A stretch of 5,290 nt of DNA from Bacillota bacterium (lineage in GTDB: Bacteria > Bacillota > Bacilli > Alicyclobacillales > SLC66), in contig JAKACR010000217.1 in NCBI GenBank assembly GCA_021821225.1, positions 1 through 5,290 of the forward strand, in the 5' to 3' direction. The notes under the pieces were generated by a model. That model searched no databases, was not told the origin of the DNA, and saw only the letters and a list, made by a program, of their open reading frames with translations. Every line of letters starts with the position of its first letter. The first letter of the stretch is position 1. Below are positions 1-5,290 of this stretch, one piece after another. Made by a program: the position numbers and the translations under genes.

Positions 1-328
1 GCCCGCCGTGGCCGAGGTGCCACTTGCCGACGATCGCGGTCTGGTAGCCGTTTTGCTGCAGCAGCTTGGGAAATGTCTGCTGGCGCGAATCGAAGTGCTC
101 CGTCAGAGTGCGCACGCCGCACAGATGGTTGTACTTGCCGGTGAAGATGACCGCGCGGCTGGGCGCGCAGATGGCGTTGGTGCAAAAGCAATTCTCAAAA
201 CGCACGCCTTCTTTCGCGATGCGGTCGATGTTCGGCGTCTGGTTGACGCGGCTGCCGTAACAGCTCATCGCATGCGCCGCGTGGTCATCGCTCATGATGA
301 ACAGGATGTTCGGCCTGCGGTCTGCCAT
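1..328 (-). CDS. Sulfatase B, N-terminal part (cut by window edge)
   Basis: This is the first 109 codons of a type I (formylglycine-dependent) sulfatase, an enzyme that hydrolyses sulfate esters; the rest lies beyond position 1. The ATG at 328-326 begins [16 protein letters not shown], the classic sulfatase opening, with the metal-binding Asp pair at residues 14-15. TPNIDR follows at 31-36. The nucleophile signature CAPSR is at 54-58, so Cys54 is the residue expected to become formylglycine and Arg58 its partner. KWHLG at 102-106 supplies the usual active-site Lys102 and His104. There is no signal peptide: the catalytic fold starts within six residues of the start, so the protein is probably cytoplasmic. 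An AGGAG site lies 13 bases upstream, rather far. The gene is separated from the upstream TIM-barrel gene by 208 bases containing a terminator. Family assignment is secure; the sulfated substrate is unknown. Confidence 0.93.
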   Translation of the reverse strand, partial: MADRRPNILFIMSDDHAAHAMSCYGSRVNQTPNIDRIAKEGVRFENCFCTNAICAPSRAVIFTGKYNHLCGVRTLTEHFDSRQQTFPKLLQQNGYQTAIVGKWHLGHGG

Positions 329-341
329 GGTATGGACTCAA

Positions 342-359
342 CTCCTATTTTCAATAATA
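342..359 (-). promoter_or_regulatory. Possible -10 element and ribosome binding site of sulfatase B
   Basis: On the minus strand TATTAT (359-354) differs from the sigma-70/sigma-A -10 consensus at one base and sits in a locally AT-rich patch of otherwise GC-rich DNA. AGGAG follows at 346-342, 13 bases before the ATG at 328. No good -35 hexamer is found 16-18 bases upstream, so the promoter would need an activator or be weak. Its position just after an intrinsic terminator supports a separate transcription start, but this is inference. Confidence 0.35.
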
Positions 360-421
360 TTCTTGTATTCGCGGCCTTCCCGGATATCCCTGCTCACGAT
401 GCGCGCGAAACCCCCGAAACC

Positions 422-433
422 TTTTCCGGAAAA
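422..433. promoter_or_regulatory. Perfect 12-base palindrome, possible operator
   Basis: TTTTCCGGAAAA is a perfect palindrome at 422-433. It overlaps the T-run of the terminator at 430-472 and lies 63-74 bases upstream of the -10-like element of sulfatase B. Two direct copies of CGAAACC (406-412 and 415-421, plus-strand reading) adjoin it. It could be a regulator binding site, or simply a by-product of the terminator T-run; no regulator gene is in the window. Confidence 0.25.
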
Positions 434-472
434 AGCCTGCGGGAGACCGCTGTAACCGGCCATTCCCGCAGA
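430..472 (-). terminator. Intrinsic (Rho-independent) terminator after the TIM-barrel gene
   Basis: In the minus-strand RNA, UGCGGGA (470-464) pairs perfectly with UCCCGCA (444-438), and one C-G and one U-G pair extend it outward (471/437, 472/436). An inner stem GGCCG (461-457) pairs with CGGUC (449-445), leaving a 7-base loop and a 2-base AU bulge. A CUUUUU tract follows directly (435-430). The wobble pairs work only in the minus-strand RNA, and in the plus strand they become A-C mismatches, which supports this orientation. It lies 65 bases past the stop of the TIM-barrel gene and before sulfatase B, so it likely ends the main operon. Confidence 0.72.
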
Positions 473-536
473 GGGAGCATTTCTGGCGATGACTCCGCCA
501 GCGCCGGGAAGTTCCGCCCCCTTTTTGAACAACCCC

Positions 537-1295
537 TTACTGCTCCGCGGCCAGGCGCTTCAGGTTGCGCAGACTCAGTGCCAGACTGTCCATGGGATTA
601 CCGTCACACTGGTCCTGCTCGACCACATGCCAATTGACTCCGGAACGCTGGCACTGCGCCAGGATACCGGGAAAATCGAGCTGCCCCGCGCCGACTTCGG
701 CAAACGTCTTCCGGTCGTCGGCGGTCATGTCCTTCAGGTGAACCAGGGGCATCCTGTTCGCGTAGGTGGACAGAAAAGCGACCGGATCCCCCCCGCCGCG
801 GGCAATCCAGTACACGTCGATCTCGGCCAGAAGCCTGCTCCCGTCCGCCGGATCCAGCAAAAACTCCAAGGCCGTCTTCCCGTCCACCATCGTATCAAAT
901 TCAAACGCGTGATTGTGGTAACTGAGCCGCAGACCTGCCTGCGCAAACCGGTCGGCGAGTGTAACCAGCTTCTCGCGGACCAGCCGGAAGCCCGCTTCAT
1001 TGCGCAAATCCGGCGGAAGCGCGGGACACACCACATCGTCCGTTGCAAACAATCTCGCTTCCCGCACCACTTCGTCAAACTCCTTCTCCATCCGCGCCAA
1101 GGCCACATGCATGCCCGCGGCCGCCAAACCCGTCTCTCGCATCACGGACGCGATCTCGGCGGGATCATAGCCCTGCATTCCTGAGATCTGGACGCCGTTC
1201 CAGCCCATTTTCCCCAATTCGCGCAATACACCAGGAAAGTCTCTCTTCGTCTCCTCACGCACCGTAAACAGTTGCGCAGCATGCCGCAGTTCCAC
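537..1295 (-). CDS. Sugar phosphate isomerase/epimerase-like TIM-barrel protein
   Basis: A 252-residue member of the AP-endonuclease-2/xylose-isomerase-like TIM-barrel superfamily. Members bind a divalent metal and isomerise, epimerise, dehydrate or cleave sugars, keto-sugars and inositols (IolE, IolI and 3-keto-glycoside lyases are relatives). Numbering from the GTG at 1295: AQLFTVREE near residues 7-15 is the first strand. YHNHAFEF at 126-133 is a hallmark motif, with His127, His129 and Glu132. EIDVYW at 158-163 (Asp160), LVHLKD at 184-189 (His186) and VVEQD at 224-228 (Glu226) supply the usual metal ligands. No signal peptide is visible. The start is uncertain: GTG at 1295 has GAGGGG 9 bases upstream, while ATGs at 1304 and 1301 lie too close to that site and the TTG at 1325 has no ribosome site. 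It follows dehydrogenase B by 41 bases, in the same operon; this pairing is common in sugar and inositol catabolism. Exact reaction unknown. Confidence 0.9.
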   Translation of the reverse strand: MELRHAAQLFTVREETKRDFPGVLRELGKMGWNGVQISGMQGYDPAEIASVMRETGLAAAGMHVALARMEKEFDEVVREARLFATDDVVCPALPPDLRNEAGFRLVREKLVTLADRFAQAGLRLSYHNHAFEFDTMVDGKTALEFLLDPADGSRLLAEIDVYWIARGGGDPVAFLSTYANRMPLVHLKDMTADDRKTFAEVGAGQLDFPGILAQCQRSGVNWHVVEQDQCDGNPMDSLALSLRNLKRLAAEQ

Positions 1296-1304
1296 ACCCA
1301 TCAT

Positions 1305-1310
1305 CCCCTC
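1305..1310 (-). promoter_or_regulatory. Ribosome binding site deciding the TIM-barrel start
   Basis: GAGGGG at 1310-1305 on the minus strand is 9 bases from a GTG at 1295, 3 from the ATG at 1301 and 0 from the ATG at 1304. Spacing favours the GTG, which also gives a short N-terminus typical of the family. Confidence 0.5.
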
Positions 1311-1336
1311 ATAATAGTTGTCCAAAATAAATCAGA

Positions 1337-2401
1337 TCACACAACCAAAGGTTCCAATTCCACCGAACTCCCCGTGCGCGCACTCTCGTAGACCGCGTCG
1401 ATGATCTGCTGGATCTCCACGCCCTGCTGCGCTGTAGTGACAGGAGGCGCGCCGGTTTCCACGCAGTCGAGGAAATGCCGGATCAACTCCACATGCGGTT
1501 TTTTATCCCGCACCGGAATCTGCGCGTCCACCAGACCGCCGTGCTTCACGCCGTACAGTTCCAGCGGCGACAGGCAGGCGCCCGCCTTCTCGCCGTAGAG
1601 ATACGAATAGATACCCTGCTGTTTTGTATTGGCCGCCCACGACACCTCCACCACGATGACGGATCCATCCGCAAACCGGATGAAAGCGGCCGCCAGATCC
1701 TCCACATCAAACGCTTCGCCCGACCGCAGACCGTCCGTCACATCGGACGAACACCAGGCCTGACTATCTTTGATCTGGTAGTGCCCGAATGTCTGATACG
1801 TGGCCGCAGTGACGGATACGGCCCGCGGATTGCCCATCAGATAACGCGTGAAGTCCATCACGTGGACACCCAGATCGATCATCGGTCCGCCGCCCGATTC
1901 CTCCTTCACCGTGAACCAGCCGAACGGCGTGCCGCGCCGCCGCACAAAGCCGGTGCGCGCGTAATAAATGCGCCCCAGTTCTCCCGCGTCGACAAACTCC
2001 TTCAGTCGCTGCACGTCGGACCGGAAACGGTTCTGAAAGCCGACCATCAGGAGCCTGCCCGTCTCCTCGGCCACTCTGCGCATCTCTTTGGCTTCGTCCA
2101 CATCCATCGCCATCGGCTTCTCGCACAAGACATGCTTCCCCGCGCGCAGCGCGTCGACCGTCACCTGCTTGTGCAGGTGGTTCGGCGTGCATACGCTGAT
2201 TGCGTCAATCTCCGGGTCCGCCAGCAATTCCCGGTAATCCGTATACCACTGCCGGGCGCCAAAATCCTTGGCGGCCCGCTCCGCCCGGCCTGCCACCACG
2301 TCCGCCACCGCGGCGATGGTGGCGCCTGCCTCCTGGTATGCCGGCAGATGGGCCCGCCTGGCGATCATTCCTGTTCCAATCACGCCGATTCGAGTGGTCA
2401 T
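1337..2401 (-). CDS. Gfo/Idh/MocA-family dehydrogenase B
   Basis: A 354-residue NAD(P)-dependent oxidoreductase of the Gfo/Idh/MocA family, which oxidises or reduces a hydroxyl/keto group of sugars, sugar derivatives or inositols. The N-terminal Rossmann domain has GTGMIA at residues 9-14. VCTPNHLHK (70-78) is the conserved end of the fifth strand, and CEKPMA (93-98) carries the catalytic Lys95. The C-terminal substrate domain has GGGPMIDLGVHVMD at 170-183, giving the usual Asp176 and His180. FDVEDLAAAFIRFADGS is the typical late sheet region of the domain. Length is normal for the family. ATG at 2401 is preferred over the TTG one codon upstream; AAGGA lies 11 bases before it. It sits 46 bases after sulfatase A and 41 bases before the TIM-barrel gene. 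It differs strongly from dehydrogenase A, so it is not a recent duplicate; the two may do successive or opposite redox steps. The substrate cannot be assigned. Confidence 0.95.
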   Translation of the reverse strand: MTTRIGVIGTGMIARRAHLPAYQEAGATIAAVADVVAGRAERAAKDFGARQWYTDYRELLADPEIDAISVCTPNHLHKQVTVDALRAGKHVLCEKPMAMDVDEAKEMRRVAEETGRLLMVGFQNRFRSDVQRLKEFVDAGELGRIYYARTGFVRRRGTPFGWFTVKEESGGGPMIDLGVHVMDFTRYLMGNPRAVSVTAATYQTFGHYQIKDSQAWCSSDVTDGLRSGEAFDVEDLAAAFIRFADGSVIVVEVSWAANTKQQGIYSYLYGEKAGACLSPLELYGVKHGGLVDAQIPVRDKKPHVELIRHFLDCVETGAPPVTTAQQGVEIQQIIDAVYESARTGSSVELEPLVV

Positions 2402-2443
2402 CAATCAATCCGTCCTTCCTCATCTTGTAAGTACGCTGCCAGC

Positions 2444-2460
2444 CGGGCTACTCCAGCCCG
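2444..2460 (-). other. GC hairpin overlapping the sulfatase A stop codon
   Basis: CGGGCT (2460-2455) and AGCCCG (2449-2444) form a 6-bp stem with a 5-base loop; the TAG stop of sulfatase A (2450-2448) lies at the loop/stem border. No T-run follows, so this is not an intrinsic terminator. It might affect mRNA stability or differential expression within the operon, or be chance. Confidence 0.3.
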
Positions 2461-3971
2461 AAGCGCGCGTAGAGTTCCTGCGGCGCCCGCAATTCCGCCA
2501 GTGCGCCCCGCAGGAGTCCCTCCATCCGGGCTTGCTGTTCCGGTTCTCTGCCCGCGAGGTTATCCTCCTGCCACGGATCGCGTTTTGTGTCAAACAGCAT
2601 CATCTCGCGTTCCGATCCACGAATCCGGGCGGGGTAGCGCCAGACCACGCTGTCCGTGTATGGCAAAAACCGTCCCGCCTCCGGATTCTCCGGAACCTGG
2701 ACCGGCGAAAACCAGTTGCCCGCATTCATGAACATCGACGAATACAGGTAGAGCGGCCTGTCGGCCTGCGCGCCGAGGTGGTAAGTGTAACGACCGTCCG
2801 TCACATTGAGCGACCGTCCGAAATAACCGTAGATCGCCCAGTCGCGCACCGCGTCCACCTTCCCGCGCAACAGCGGCAGCAGGCTCCGTCCGTGCCGCAC
2901 ATCCGCATCTCCCGCGCCCCCGCTCACCGCGTCCACCATCGTGGCGTACAGATCCACCGCCGAAGTTAGCGCCTGGACGCGCCCGCCGTTCGCCGTTCCC
3001 TGCGGATCCCAGATGATGAGCGGCGGATGCGCGAGAATGTCGTAATTGACACAATCCGGCTTGCCCGTCCAGCCCTTCTCGCCGAGATAGTGGCCGTGGT
3101 CGGACGTCAGGATGACCAGCGTGTCGTTCCACAGGTCGTGTTCATCCAATTTGTCCAGCACCTTGCCCAGCCATTTGTCAACCATTGCCACCTTCGCCGC
3201 GTACTGCGAACGGACGAACTGGATCTGGCGCTCCGTCAGGTGCGACGGGCCATCGCCGTCCACCCTGCCGTACATCGGCCACAACACCAATTCCGGATCC
3301 GTCGGATCTTCATCCGTAAATTGTCCGGCAAATTCCGGCGGATTGTGAAAGGGTTCATGCACATCGAAGCTGTCGATCACGAGCAGGAACCGCTCCTGTT
3401 CGTGGTTGTCCTCCAGCCACTCCGCCGCGCTTTTGAACACGCGCGGCGCGAGAAAGTCCTCCTCGCTCCGAAACCCGGCGGCGTTTCGCGCATACGCGCC
3501 CCGCCTGTGCGTAAAATCGCCGCTGAGCTCGCCATCCCCTGCCTTGATCTGCCGCAAAAAGCCGGGATCGGGCTTCACCGGCGCTGTCTTCCACGCGTCC
3601 GTCTCATGTCCGCGAATGAATTCAAATCCGTGATAATCCGTGAAATACCCATGACTGCCGTGCTGGAAATAGTGATAGTGATCGGTGGTGAGCTGCGTCG
3701 TGTACCCGTGCTCCCGCGCCACCCGCGCCAGCGGCCGGTCAAACGGCTCCAGCGGGCCCCACGGACGCCAGAGAAACTCCTGTGTCCCCGTGAAAAACTC
3801 CCGGCGCGCCGGCATGCAGGGCAGGCTGCCCACACAGTGGTGGTCGAACACCGCTCCGCGGGCCGCCAGCCGGTCGATGTTCGGCGTCTCGATGGCCAGT
3901 TCGATCGGCTGACCGTACGCCTTGAGAAAATGCCGGTTGAGGCTGTCAATGCTGATGAAAATCACATTCAT
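2448..3971 (-). CDS. Sulfatase A (formylglycine-dependent, cytoplasmic type)
   Basis: A complete 507-residue protein of the sulfatase/alkaline phosphatase superfamily, expected to remove sulfate from a sugar or other organic ester. It opens MNVIFISIDSLN, with the metal-ligand Asp9, then TPNIDRLAARG (29-39). The nucleophile motif is CMPAR at 52-56, a C-X-P-X-R form in which the common Ser is Ala; Cys52 should become formylglycine. HEPF (205-208) and TSDHGHYLGEKG (289-300) follow, with Asp291 and His292 as metal ligands. The C-terminal LFDTKRDPWQEDNLAG (459-474) is the usual sulfatase tail motif. No signal peptide is seen, so cytoplasmic action on an imported substrate is likely. The ATG at 3971 is chosen because AGGAGG lies 10 bases upstream and the catalytic strand starts at residue 2; the frame stays open to 4088, but that extension overlaps dehydrogenase A and is not sulfatase-like. 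Sequence and motif differ from sulfatase B. A phosphodiesterase or phosphonate hydrolase activity is a less likely alternative. Confidence 0.94.
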   Translation of the reverse strand: MNVIFISIDSLNRHFLKAYGQPIELAIETPNIDRLAARGAVFDHHCVGSLPCMPARREFFTGTQEFLWRPWGPLEPFDRPLARVAREHGYTTQLTTDHYHYFQHGSHGYFTDYHGFEFIRGHETDAWKTAPVKPDPGFLRQIKAGDGELSGDFTHRRGAYARNAAGFRSEEDFLAPRVFKSAAEWLEDNHEQERFLLVIDSFDVHEPFHNPPEFAGQFTDEDPTDPELVLWPMYGRVDGDGPSHLTERQIQFVRSQYAAKVAMVDKWLGKVLDKLDEHDLWNDTLVILTSDHGHYLGEKGWTGKPDCVNYDILAHPPLIIWDPQGTANGGRVQALTSAVDLYATMVDAVSGGAGDADVRHGRSLLPLLRGKVDAVRDWAIYGYFGRSLNVTDGRYTYHLGAQADRPLYLYSSMFMNAGNWFSPVQVPENPEAGRFLPYTDSVVWRYPARIRGSEREMMLFDTKRDPWQEDNLAGREPEQQARMEGLLRGALAELRAPQELYARFGLE

Positions 3972-3981
3972 TCCCTGTTTT

Positions 3982-3987
3982 CCTCCT
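3982..3987 (-). promoter_or_regulatory. Strong ribosome binding site of sulfatase A
   Basis: AGGAGG at 3987-3982, flanked by A-rich bases, lies 10 bases before the ATG at 3971. It decides the start against the longer open frame reaching 4088. Confidence 0.8.
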
Positions 3988-4071
3988 TTCTCTGGAAACC
4001 CATTCTGGAACATGGGACAAAGTCCTCTGCGCAGGCGATCGGACTCCGGAATTTGGTTTATCCCATATCCC

Positions 4072-5043
4072 CTACGCCTGCCGGACAAATGCCGCGAAAT
4101 TCACCGTCTCCCCGCGCTCGGCCGCATGATTGGCCGCCAGCGTCAGCGCCAGACTGTTCAGCGACCCCCGCACCGAGGCGCGGATCAGCGACTGATCCTT
4201 CTTGGCCACCGCCGAAAGGAATGGTGTATCGACATCCTCCTTGTCATCCTCCACGATCTCCACGCCGTCTGGCGTACGGATCTCCAGTTGCCGCGGCGTC
4301 AGGCGCAGCAGCATCTCCTTGGCCACTACATCCAGTGTCGGCGGTTCGGCCACACCCTGAAACAGCGCGTACGTCGTGGCAACCGAGCCCACGGCCCCAC
4401 TCTCGAACGCCAGCGTGACGCTGTATCCGTCCCAGTTGTCAAACTCTCCTTTGCGGGCGTTCAGTGTGTAGGCCGCCTGCACAGTGCGCACCTCACCGGC
4501 AAACAGGCGCATCAGATCGATCGGATGGGTCGCCTGGTCGAAAATCTGTCCGCCGCCCGTACTCTTGTCGCGGATGTCCGGAACCAGCGGAATCGTCCAG
4601 TACCAGTGCGTGCGCAAAAGCGCGATCGGCTTGTCCCTGAGCACTTCCCTCATGCGCTGTACGGCGGGTCTCGTGCGCCACTGGTATCCGACCGCATTGA
4701 TGATGCCCGCCTTGTCCGCCGCGTCGGCGATCGCGCGCGCCTGCGCGAGCGTCCAGGCGACCGGCTTCTCCAAAAACAGCGCCACCCCGCGCTCCGCCAC
4801 CGCGATGGCGGGCTTGGCATGCCACTGCACGGGCGTCGCCACGTACACGGCGTCCAGGTCTTCGCGAGCCAGCAAACGCTCATAATCGCGATACGCCGCA
4901 GCGCCGACCGGATCCGCCAGTTCCTTGGCTCGCGCCTCATCGATATCGGCCACGCCGACGATGTCCACATCCGGCATGCCGCGCAGGCGGTTGTAGTGTT
5001 GCTTGCCCATGCGCCCGGCGCCGATCAGTCCCACACGAACCAT
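4072..5043 (-). CDS. Gfo/Idh/MocA-family dehydrogenase A
   Basis: A 323-residue NAD(P)-dependent oxidoreductase of the Gfo/Idh/MocA family, cytoplasmic, acting on a sugar or polyol hydroxyl/keto group. MVRVGLIGAGRMGKQH carries the dinucleotide-binding GAGRMG at residues 8-13. VATPVQWHA (68-76) precedes LEKPVA (91-96), with catalytic Lys93. GGGQIFDQATHPIDLMR (163-179) supplies Asp169 and His173, the usual active-site pair of the C-terminal domain. The protein is a little short for the family (often 330-390) but both domains are present. AGGGGG lies 8 bases before the ATG, giving a confident start. It begins 30 bases after the ABC transporter gene, suggesting co-transcription, and is followed by sulfatase A after 100 bases. 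Fold and cofactor class are secure; substrate and reaction direction are unknown. Confidence 0.95.
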   Translation of the reverse strand: MVRVGLIGAGRMGKQHYNRLRGMPDVDIVGVADIDEARAKELADPVGAAAYRDYERLLAREDLDAVYVATPVQWHAKPAIAVAERGVALFLEKPVAWTLAQARAIADAADKAGIINAVGYQWRTRPAVQRMREVLRDKPIALLRTHWYWTIPLVPDIRDKSTGGGQIFDQATHPIDLMRLFAGEVRTVQAAYTLNARKGEFDNWDGYSVTLAFESGAVGSVATTYALFQGVAEPPTLDVVAKEMLLRLTPRQLEIRTPDGVEIVEDDKEDVDTPFLSAVAKKDQSLIRASVRGSLNSLALTLAANHAAERGETVNFAAFVRQA

Positions 5044-5073
5044 GTCTCATTCCCCCTGTATTGAAAATGCGAT

Positions 5074-5290
5074 TCATCCTACCGCCGCCGATGCGGAATC
5101 CACGGCGTGACAGGCCACCGTGTGTGTGTCCGAAACCGCCTGAAACGCGGGATGAACCCGGCTGCAAATATCCATGGCGACCGGGCACTTGCGGCGAAAT
5201 GGGCAGCCCGTGTGGGACTCCAGCAGTTCGGCCATCACCTGATCCGCATCCTCTGGCGCAGACGGAGTGGAGACAGCGCCATCCTCCGCA
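5074..5290 (-). CDS. Oligopeptide/dipeptide-type ABC transporter ATPase, C-terminal end
   Basis: Only the last 71 codons, ending at a TGA (5076-5074), lie in the window; the nucleotide-binding domain is beyond position 5290. The visible part matches the C-terminal extension of Dpp/Opp-family ATPases (the oligo_HPY region). It has TGCPFRRKCP, a third Cys in DICSR, and the terminal VACH. These Cys fall at visible residues 29, 35, 42 and 60, the four-cysteine pattern seen in this family and reported to hold an iron-sulfur cluster in some DppD proteins. Dpp/Opp ATPases power import of peptides, but relatives carry oligosaccharides and other solutes. The gene is followed after 30 bases by dehydrogenase A on the same strand, so the transporter probably imports the substrate of this pathway. 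Whether it is the DppD-like or DppF-like subunit cannot be told from the fragment. Confidence 0.87.
   Translation of the reverse strand, partial: AEDGAVSTPSAPEDADQVMAELLESHTGCPFRRKCPVAMDICSRVHPAFQAVSDTHTVACHAVDSASAAVG

Noticed and set aside
222..240. 19-base identity with 3871-3889
   Set aside because: Both copies encode the conserved TPNIDR motif of the two sulfatases in the same codons; this is family conservation plus codon preference, not a repeat element.
338..532. 64-codon minus-strand open frame (TTG start) filling the gap between the TIM-barrel gene and sulfatase B
   Set aside because: It contains the whole terminator hairpin and palindrome, begins with TTG four bases after the upstream stop with only a marginal ribosome site, and its Gly-rich product matches nothing recognised.
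489..1184. Long plus-strand open frame opposite the TIM-barrel gene
   Set aside because: It is antisense to a gene with clear family motifs and has the Arg/His/Pro-rich composition typical of shadow frames in GC-rich DNA. The other long plus-strand frames (1475-2731, 3027-4418, 3922-5064) are rejected for the same reason.
2791..2820. Two copies of CGACCGTCCG, starting 20 bases apart
   Set aside because: They lie within sulfatase A and encode parts of GRS and TDGR; a chance short repeat in coding sequence with no other repeat structure.
3972..4088. 39-codon N-terminal extension of sulfatase A
   Set aside because: It overlaps the end of dehydrogenase A, is not sulfatase-like, and a strong AGGAGG site points to the internal ATG at 3971.

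Overview
The window is a compact catabolic gene cluster with every gene on the minus strand, so transcription runs from position 5290 towards position 1. In that order it holds: the C-terminal end of an oligopeptide/dipeptide-type ABC transporter ATPase, a Gfo/Idh/MocA-family dehydrogenase, a complete sulfatase, a second and clearly different Gfo/Idh/MocA dehydrogenase, a TIM-barrel sugar phosphate isomerase/epimerase-like protein, and the N-terminal part of a second sulfatase cut by the window edge. No RNA gene, mobile element, CRISPR array or transposase was seen, and coding sequence on the plus strand looks like shadow ORFs only.

The DNA is GC-rich with mostly G/C-ending codons, and most starts have strong Shine-Dalgarno sites (AGGAGG, AGGGGG, GAGGGG). 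That fits a free-living heterotrophic bacterium with many sugar-utilisation operons. High-GC Paenibacillaceae-type Firmicutes, or a Verrucomicrobia/Lentisphaerae member, are both plausible; the sequence alone does not decide between them.

Layout. ABC ATPase end (5290-5074), 30-base gap with a ribosome binding site, dehydrogenase A (5043-4072), 100-base gap, sulfatase A (3971-2448) whose stop codon lies in a small GC hairpin, 46-base gap, dehydrogenase B (2401-1337), 41-base gap, TIM-barrel protein (about 1295-537). A 208-base gap follows. It contains a convincing intrinsic terminator (472-430), an overlapping 12-base perfect palindrome, and a -10-like element plus AGGAG site in front of sulfatase B (328 to beyond position 1). 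The five upstream genes therefore look like one operon that ends at the terminator, with sulfatase B probably in its own transcription unit or reached by read-through.

Working model (inference): an Opp/Dpp-type transporter imports a sulfated sugar or glycoside. Cytoplasmic sulfatases, neither of which has a visible signal peptide, remove sulfate. Two NAD(P)-dependent dehydrogenases and a metal-dependent TIM-barrel enzyme then act on the sugar, perhaps through a 3-keto intermediate as in known levoglucosan, C-glycoside and non-hydrolytic glycoside-cleavage pathways. The substrate cannot be read from the sequence.
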